Below, piece by piece: positions 6,660-10,240 of a stretch of 10,240 nucleotides of DNA (within the stretch, counting starts at the first letter, position 1; every line of letters begins with the position of its first letter). Under the pieces are notes generated by a model. The model had not been told where the DNA came from, did not search any database, and saw nothing but the letters and a program-made list of their open reading frames with translations. Both the position numbers and the translations under genes were made by a program. Location: NCBI GenBank assembly GCA_964502775.1, contig CAZCYE010000056.1, positions 1 through 10,240 on the forward strand, read 5' to 3'. This DNA comes from CAZCYE01 sp964502775. Lineage in GTDB: Bacteria > Actinomycetota > Acidimicrobiia > IMCC26256 > PALSA-555.

Positions 6660-8026
6660 CGCCGCGCGTCCCCTCGGCGGGCGAACTCGTCGCCGGCGAA
6701 CAGCGATGAATCCAGCGAGATGCCGTGGTTGGCAAGCCGGTCGGTGAAGCTCGGGCGGATCCCCGTGCTCTTGAGGTGCCCGAGGAACCGGCCGTCGGGA
6801 GCGATGCCCATCCCGTAGTCGAAGAGGTAGAGGTCCTGGAGCACCATGACGTCACCCTCCATGCCCATGACCTCGCTGATGTGACTGACCCGACGGGTGC
6901 CGTCGCGCAGGCGGCTGAGGTGGATCACGAGATCGAGGGCGGATGCCATCTGCTCGCGAATGACCCGCACGGGAAGGTCCATGCCGGCCATCAGGGCCAT
7001 CGTCTCGATGCGCGAGAGCGTGTCACGGGGCGCGTTGGAGTGCACGGTGGTCAGCGAACCGTCATGGCCCGTGTTCATCGCCTGGAGCATGTCGAGGGCC
7101 TCGGCTCCACGAACCTCGCCGACCAGGATGCGATCGGGGCGCATGCGCAGCGAGTTGCGCACCAGGTCGCGGATCTTGACCTCACCCTTGCCCTCGATGT
7201 TGGGGGGACGCGCCTCGAGGCAGAGCACGTGGGGCTGCTGGAGCTGGAGCTCCTTGGCGTCCTCGATCGTGACGACCCGCTCGTCGGGCGGGATGAACGA
7301 CGAGAGCACGTTGAGCAAGGTGGTCTTCCCGGTGCCGGTACCGCCGCTGACCACCACGTTCAGTCGGCCCCTCACGCACGCGCTCATGAAGTCGGCGGCC
7401 TGCTGGGTAAGCGTGCCCATGTTCACCAGGTCGTGCACCCGGAACGGCTCGGCCGCGAACCGCCGGATGGTGAGGAACGGCCCACCGATCGCCAGTGGGT
7501 GCACGATGGCGTTGACGCGGGAGCCATCGGGCAGGCGGGCGTCCACCATCGGGGTCGCCTCGTCCACTCGGCGACCGACCTGACTGACGATCCGGTCGAT
7601 GATCCTGCGCAGGTGCGTCTCGTCAGCGAAGCGAACGTCGGTGAGCACGATGCGACCGTCGCTCTCGATGAAGACCCGCTCGGGACCGTTCACCATGACC
7701 TCGTTGATGGTGGGGTCACGCAAGAGACGATCGATCGGCCCGTAGCCGAGGATCTCGTCGAAGACCGACTGCACCAGCGCCTGGCGCTCGTTGGGACCGA
7801 GCGCGAGCCGCTCTTGGGCCATGCCCCGGTGAAGGAGCTCCTCGACCTGCTTGCGCAGGTTCTCCTCGGACACGCCCTGGTCGTAGAGCAGCGGGCCCAG
7901 CTCCTGGACCACGTACTGGTGCATCTTCTGGCGCAGGTCCTCGAGCGCGTGCGGCCGCGCCGCGGGCGGGCGGGGCGCCTGCGGGCGCGCCTGCGGCGTC
8001 CACTGCGGGGGAGTCTGGAGCGTCAT
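6656..8026 (-). CDS. tadA: Tad pilus assembly ATPase TadA (CpaF family)
   Basis: TadA is the cytoplasmic hexameric secretion ATPase of the GspE/VirB11 superfamily that powers Flp pilus assembly, and in some systems retraction. In 456 residues I see a Pro-rich N-terminus (5-25), an N-terminal domain with DEILGYGPIDRLLRDPTINEVMVNG (split here as residues 90-114), Walker A GGTGTGKT (228-235), the Asp box VVTIEDAKELQL (251-262), Walker B RILVGEVRG (299-307) and the His box GHDGSLTTVHSN (320-331). All catalytic elements look intact. The ATG at 8026 has GAGG five bases upstream (8032-8035), and the tadZ stop lies 7 bases away. The gene overlaps tadB by 4 bases. The length is typical of CpaF. Confidence 0.97.
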   Translation of the reverse strand: MTLQTPPQWTPQARPQAPRPPAARPHALEDLRQKMHQYVVQELGPLLYDQGVSEENLRKQVEELLHRGMAQERLALGPNERQALVQSVFDEILGYGPIDRLLRDPTINEVMVNGPERVFIESDGRIVLTDVRFADETHLRRIIDRIVSQVGRRVDEATPMVDARLPDGSRVNAIVHPLAIGGPFLTIRRFAAEPFRVHDLVNMGTLTQQAADFMSACVRGRLNVVVSGGTGTGKTTLLNVLSSFIPPDERVVTIEDAKELQLQQPHVLCLEARPPNIEGKGEVKIRDLVRNSLRMRPDRILVGEVRGAEALDMLQAMNTGHDGSLTTVHSNAPRDTLSRIETMALMAGMDLPVRVIREQMASALDLVIHLSRLRDGTRRVSHISEVMGMEGDVMVLQDLYLFDYGMGIAPDGRFLGHLKSTGIRPSFTDRLANHGISLDSSLFAGDEFARRGDARR

Positions 8027-8033
8027 CGCCGCC

Positions 8034-9272
8034 TCAGCGCTCCTTCACCCGGCGCTGACGACCCCGACGACCCTTGGCCTTCGCCCCCTGGCCCTGTTCG
8101 CCCAGGAGCACGGTGGCCACGTGGGTCAGCGCGCGGCCCGCGGGCGAGCGCGGCGCCCGCAGCACCACCGGCACCCCGAGGTTCACCGAGATCGGGACGG
8201 CGATGTCGCTCGGGATCGGGAACTCGGCGCGGAGGCCCAGCACCTGCTCGACCTCGCGTACGTCGAGCTTCACCTTGGCATTGGCTCGATTGAGCACGAG
8301 ACGGAGCTTCGATCCGGCCATCGCCGTGAGATCAAGGGCCTGGAGCCCGATCTTGAGGTTCTTGACGCTCGGGATGTCCATCGCACCCACGAGGAGCACC
8401 TCGTCGGCCGCCTCGAGGATTGCCACCACCGACTCACTGAGTGTGGGTGGGAGGTCCACGACCACGATGCCGCATGCCGTTCGCAACGCGTCGCACACCG
8501 AGAGCATGTCGTTGGCCGTGAGCTGGGAGCCCAGGCCCGGCTCCGTGGGCGCGGGGAGCACCAGCAAGCCGCTGTCGTGACGGGTGAGGAGGCTGTACAC
8601 GAGCTCGGTGTCGCCGTACTGCACCGCGGCGGCCGCGTCGAGCACCGTGTGCTGAGGCGGGAGGCAGAGCACCACCGCCACGTCGCCGAACTCGCTGTCA
8701 CCGTCCACCAGCGCGACGCGCTCGTCCGTCCGCTGGGCCATCGCGGTGGCGACGTTGACCGCGACCGTGGTCTTGCCCACCCCGCCCTTGGCCGAGAACA
8801 CCGCGATGAGGCGTCCGGTCGCGGCCCGGATCGGCGCCGCGGGCGGCGGACGGAACGTGGCGGTACCGACGAGGAGCCCCCCGACACGAGCGACGGCATG
8901 GGCGAGGCCCACCGGGTCGCCCGACGCGACGGTGTCGCGCGCGCCGGCGCGCAGTGCCGACTGGAGGACCGGGGTCGAGAGCTCTTCGACGGCGAACACC
9001 GCGGCGAGCTCGGGATGGGCCGCGGTCAGTCGGCCGATCTGCTGGAAGCCGTGGGGCACGGCCAGGCCGGGACCGAACACCGCGACCACGGGCTGACCCC
9101 GACGCAGCATCTCGGCCAGGGCCTCGGTGGTGTCGAGCTCCCATGAACCCGCAAGCTGTGCGCTGAGCCGCATCCGCGCCTGAGGATCGGGCTCGACCAC
9201 CGCGACGTCGTAGTGCAGGGCACTCTCCGGCGCGAGTGACGAGGCGGTTCCCAGCGCACCGCCGTATTCCAT
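8034..9272 (-). CDS. tadZ: Tad pilus localisation ATPase TadZ (CpaE family, MinD/ParA-like)
   Basis: TadZ/CpaE proteins place the Tad machine at a pole or membrane site. Residues 21-135 resemble a response-regulator receiver fold, but the third strand reads VVAVFGPGL where a receiver would end in Asp, so it is probably a pseudo-receiver. Residues 153-395 form the MinD/ParA-like ATPase: deviant Walker A SAKGGVGKTT (160-169) with signature Lys162, VALVDGD (186-192) and VVVDLPP (270-276). The C-terminus is strongly basic (KAKGRRGRQRR, 398-408), which could bind membrane or nucleic acid. ATG 9272 follows the cpaB stop by 6 bases, with a weak purine stretch upstream. The tadA gene follows after 7 bases. 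Identification is firm; the meaning of the basic tail is open. Confidence 0.93.
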   Translation of the reverse strand: MEYGGALGTASSLAPESALHYDVAVVEPDPQARMRLSAQLAGSWELDTTEALAEMLRRGQPVVAVFGPGLAVPHGFQQIGRLTAAHPELAAVFAVEELSTPVLQSALRAGARDTVASGDPVGLAHAVARVGGLLVGTATFRPPPAAPIRAATGRLIAVFSAKGGVGKTTVAVNVATAMAQRTDERVALVDGDSEFGDVAVVLCLPPQHTVLDAAAAVQYGDTELVYSLLTRHDSGLLVLPAPTEPGLGSQLTANDMLSVCDALRTACGIVVVDLPPTLSESVVAILEAADEVLLVGAMDIPSVKNLKIGLQALDLTAMAGSKLRLVLNRANAKVKLDVREVEQVLGLRAEFPIPSDIAVPISVNLGVPVVLRAPRSPAGRALTHVATVLLGEQGQGAKAKGRRGRQRRVKER

Positions 9273-9278
9273 GACCGC

Positions 9279-10010
9279 CTACCGATCAGCCGCCGGTACC
9301 GACGAATCGCCGCCGCCTTCGGCTGCGCCGCCGGCACCGATCGGCAGCAACATCAAGTACAGGGTGCCGCTCTTGTTCGCGGCCACCACCGCGAGGGCGT
9401 CCTCGGGCGAGATCTCGAAGGTGATCAGGCCACTCCCCGAATCGGCGGTGCTCGCCTCGCCCTCAGGACCCGATGCGCTCGCGGGCGTCTGGCTCCCCAC
9501 CGCGAGGACCTTCACGTTCCGGAGGATGTAGGCGGCGATGCCTTCGTTCACCACGGCAACGTCGACCCGGTCCCCGGGCGCGATCTGGTTGGCGACGCCT
9601 CGCTCCGCGTCCACCGAGACGGTCACCGCCACCAGGTTCCGGCTCGCGATCAACGCGGCCAGGGAACCGCCGCCGGCCTCCGACGGCTCGACGAAGCTGG
9701 CATTGGTGATGAACTGGCGCGCGTCGATGGCCGACGAGGCGATCCGGCCGCGCAGCACGTCGCCATCCGTGACCGCGGCCGACGGCACGCTGCCGCGCAG
9801 CACACGGGCCGGTCGGATCAAGCCTTGGGCCAGGGCGACGTCGCCTGACGTCCCCTTGGCGATGCTGGCGGAGGCCACGAACGCCTCCACGACATCCACC
9901 TTCTCCTCGGCGCGGTTGTCGGCCGACGATGCGTAGATGAACACTCCCAGGCCCGCGATCGCAGCCATGGCCACGGCCGCGCTCGCGATCAACGTGCGGC
10001 GCTTGCCCAC
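9279..10010 (-). CDS. cpaB: Pilus assembly protein CpaB/RcpC with SAF domain
   Basis: The 243-residue product has a short basic N-terminus (MGKRRTL), a signal-anchor helix (about residues 6-28), a SAF domain (about 39-105, with the GxV/I-type repeats) and a RcpC-like domain with VAVTVSVDAERGVANQIAPGD (split as 127-147) followed by RVDV. It ends in a Gly/Ala/Ser-rich tail. It should act outside the membrane, where SAF domains are thought to bind glycans or peptidoglycan. In diderms CpaB/RcpC works with the secretin; no secretin is visible here. GTG 10010 was chosen over an upstream in-frame GTG at 10037 because AGGAG lies exactly 7 bases before it. The longer form would add nine residues. It is the first gene of the visible tad operon. 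Confidence 0.9.
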   Translation of the reverse strand: MGKRRTLIASAAVAMAAIAGLGVFIYASSADNRAEEKVDVVEAFVASASIAKGTSGDVALAQGLIRPARVLRGSVPSAAVTDGDVLRGRIASSAIDARQFITNASFVEPSEAGGGSLAALIASRNLVAVTVSVDAERGVANQIAPGDRVDVAVVNEGIAAYILRNVKVLAVGSQTPASASGPEGEASTADSGSGLITFEISPEDALAVVAANKSGTLYLMLLPIGAGGAAEGGGDSSVPAADR

Positions 10011-10017
10011 TTGCTCG

Positions 10018-10022
10018 CTCCT
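10018..10022 (-). promoter_or_regulatory. Ribosome binding site (AGGAG) deciding the cpaB start
   Basis: Minus-strand AGGAG with a 7-base spacer to GTG 10010 is the best Shine-Dalgarno in the window. The competing GTG at 10037 has none. This fixes the start of cpaB nine codons inside the longest frame. Confidence 0.7.
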
Positions 10023-10060
10023 CGGTCTCCAGGCCACCGCTCAGGTGGTTCTGGCAAGGA

Positions 10061-10088
10061 ACGTCGGCCTCCCGGCTGCCCACCTTGA
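10061..10088 (-). promoter_or_regulatory. Degenerate FliA/WhiG-like promoter candidate for the tad operon
   Basis: On the minus strand, TCAA (10088-10085), 16 bases and GCCGACGT (10068-10061) share the layout of the flp promoter: the same TCAAG -35 start, the same spacer length and the same GCCGA -10 core. The last three -10 bases differ (CGT instead of TAA), which is a serious weakness. It lies between the stop of the upstream partial gene and cpaB, giving a leader of about 45 bases to GTG 10010. Confidence 0.33.
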
Positions 10089-10114
10089 GGGCCGACCGCT
10101 GGAGCCGCTGGGGA

Positions 10115-10128
10115 GGCCCGAACGGGCC
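10115..10128 (-). terminator. Short GC hairpin after the partial upstream gene
   Basis: GGCCCGAACGGGCC is a perfect 6-bp inverted repeat around two bases, starting 5 bases after the stop of the minus-strand partial gene and upstream of the candidate tad promoter. It could be a weak terminator separating that gene from cpaB. It has no T-run and is short, so this is tentative. Confidence 0.3.
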
Positions 10129-10133
10129 GGGAT

Positions 10134-10240
10134 TCAGTCTTCCGGCGGGCTGGCGCCGTCCGCGGCCGCGGGCGCCTCGGGGGCTGGGGTCGCTCCCGCG
10201 TCAGCGGCCTCAACTGGGGGGTCGGGGGTCTCGCCCGGGG
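10134..10240 (-). CDS. C-terminal end of an unrecognised Pro/Ala/acid-rich protein, 5' end beyond right edge
   Basis: A minus-strand frame is open from the window edge to a TGA at 10134-10136 and encodes 35 residues made almost only of Pro, Ala, Gly, Glu and Asp, ending in GASPPED. Codons end mainly in G or C. Such tails are typical of disordered linkers at protein ends, and no function can be read from it. It lies upstream of cpaB on the same strand, separated by about 120 bases that hold a hairpin and a promoter candidate. It may be an independent gene or an earlier tad-locus member. Another minus-strand frame overlapping this stretch (9989-10213) runs into cpaB and is less credible. Confidence 0.45.
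   Translation of the reverse strand, partial: PGETPDPPVEAADAGATPAPEAPAAADGASPPED

Noticed and set aside
5581..6855. 424-codon minus-strand frame spanning the tadA end, tadB and the tadC start
   Set aside because: It is out of frame with three well-recognised tad genes and reads as Arg/Ala/Gly-rich noise.
6725..8293. 522-codon open frame on the plus strand
   Set aside because: It is antisense to tadA, whose motifs are complete; composition is low-complexity and its end is Pro/Arg-rich.

Overview
The window is GC-rich, with most third codon positions G or C. It uses GTG as well as ATG starts, and its Flp pilin is of the actinobacterial 'DERGANMVEY' kind. Together with the coaE-uvrB neighbourhood (also seen in mycobacteria) this points to a high-GC actinobacterium. 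Acidimicrobiia or a relative is my best guess, but that is inference; no rRNA or other marker is present.

Left part (1-2168, minus strand): the N-terminal two thirds of uvrB (nucleotide excision repair helicase, running off the left edge), preceded by coaE (last step of coenzyme A synthesis). Between them lies an extraordinary purine run on the plus strand, so any RNA from the minus strand is pure C/U there. Both genes lack a clear ribosome binding site. Each has a TANNNT box 7 bases before the start codon, which suggests leaderless mRNAs.

Middle (2169-2570, plus strand): a single small gene, the Flp (type IVb) pilin. It has its own promoter with a near-perfect FliA/WhiG (sigma-28 family) match (TCAA-N16-GCCGATAA), and a strong hairpin follows it. 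It is the only plus-strand gene.

Right part (2571-10010, minus strand): a tight tad/cpa operon read from right to left: cpaB/rcpC, tadZ/cpaE, tadA/cpaF, tadB, tadC. It continues into a polytopic GT-C-like membrane protein (4-base gap) and ends with a small unrecognised four-helix membrane protein. A degenerate copy of the flp promoter layout (TCAA-N16-GCCGACGT) lies upstream of cpaB. The right edge holds the Pro/Ala/acid-rich C-terminus of another minus-strand gene.

Working model: TadZ positions the machine, TadA powers it, TadB/TadC form the membrane platform, and CpaB acts on the outer face. Together they assemble the Flp pilin made from the convergent plus-strand gene. The GT-C-like protein may decorate the pilin or envelope (inference). 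Prepilin peptidase (TadV/CpaA), TadE/F/G minor pilins and a secretin are not in the window. No mobile element, CRISPR array, tRNA or rRNA was seen. The machinery is a known system; the new-looking points are the shared sigma-28-like promoters, the GT-C linkage, the orphan tail gene and the C/U-only transcript between coaE and uvrB.
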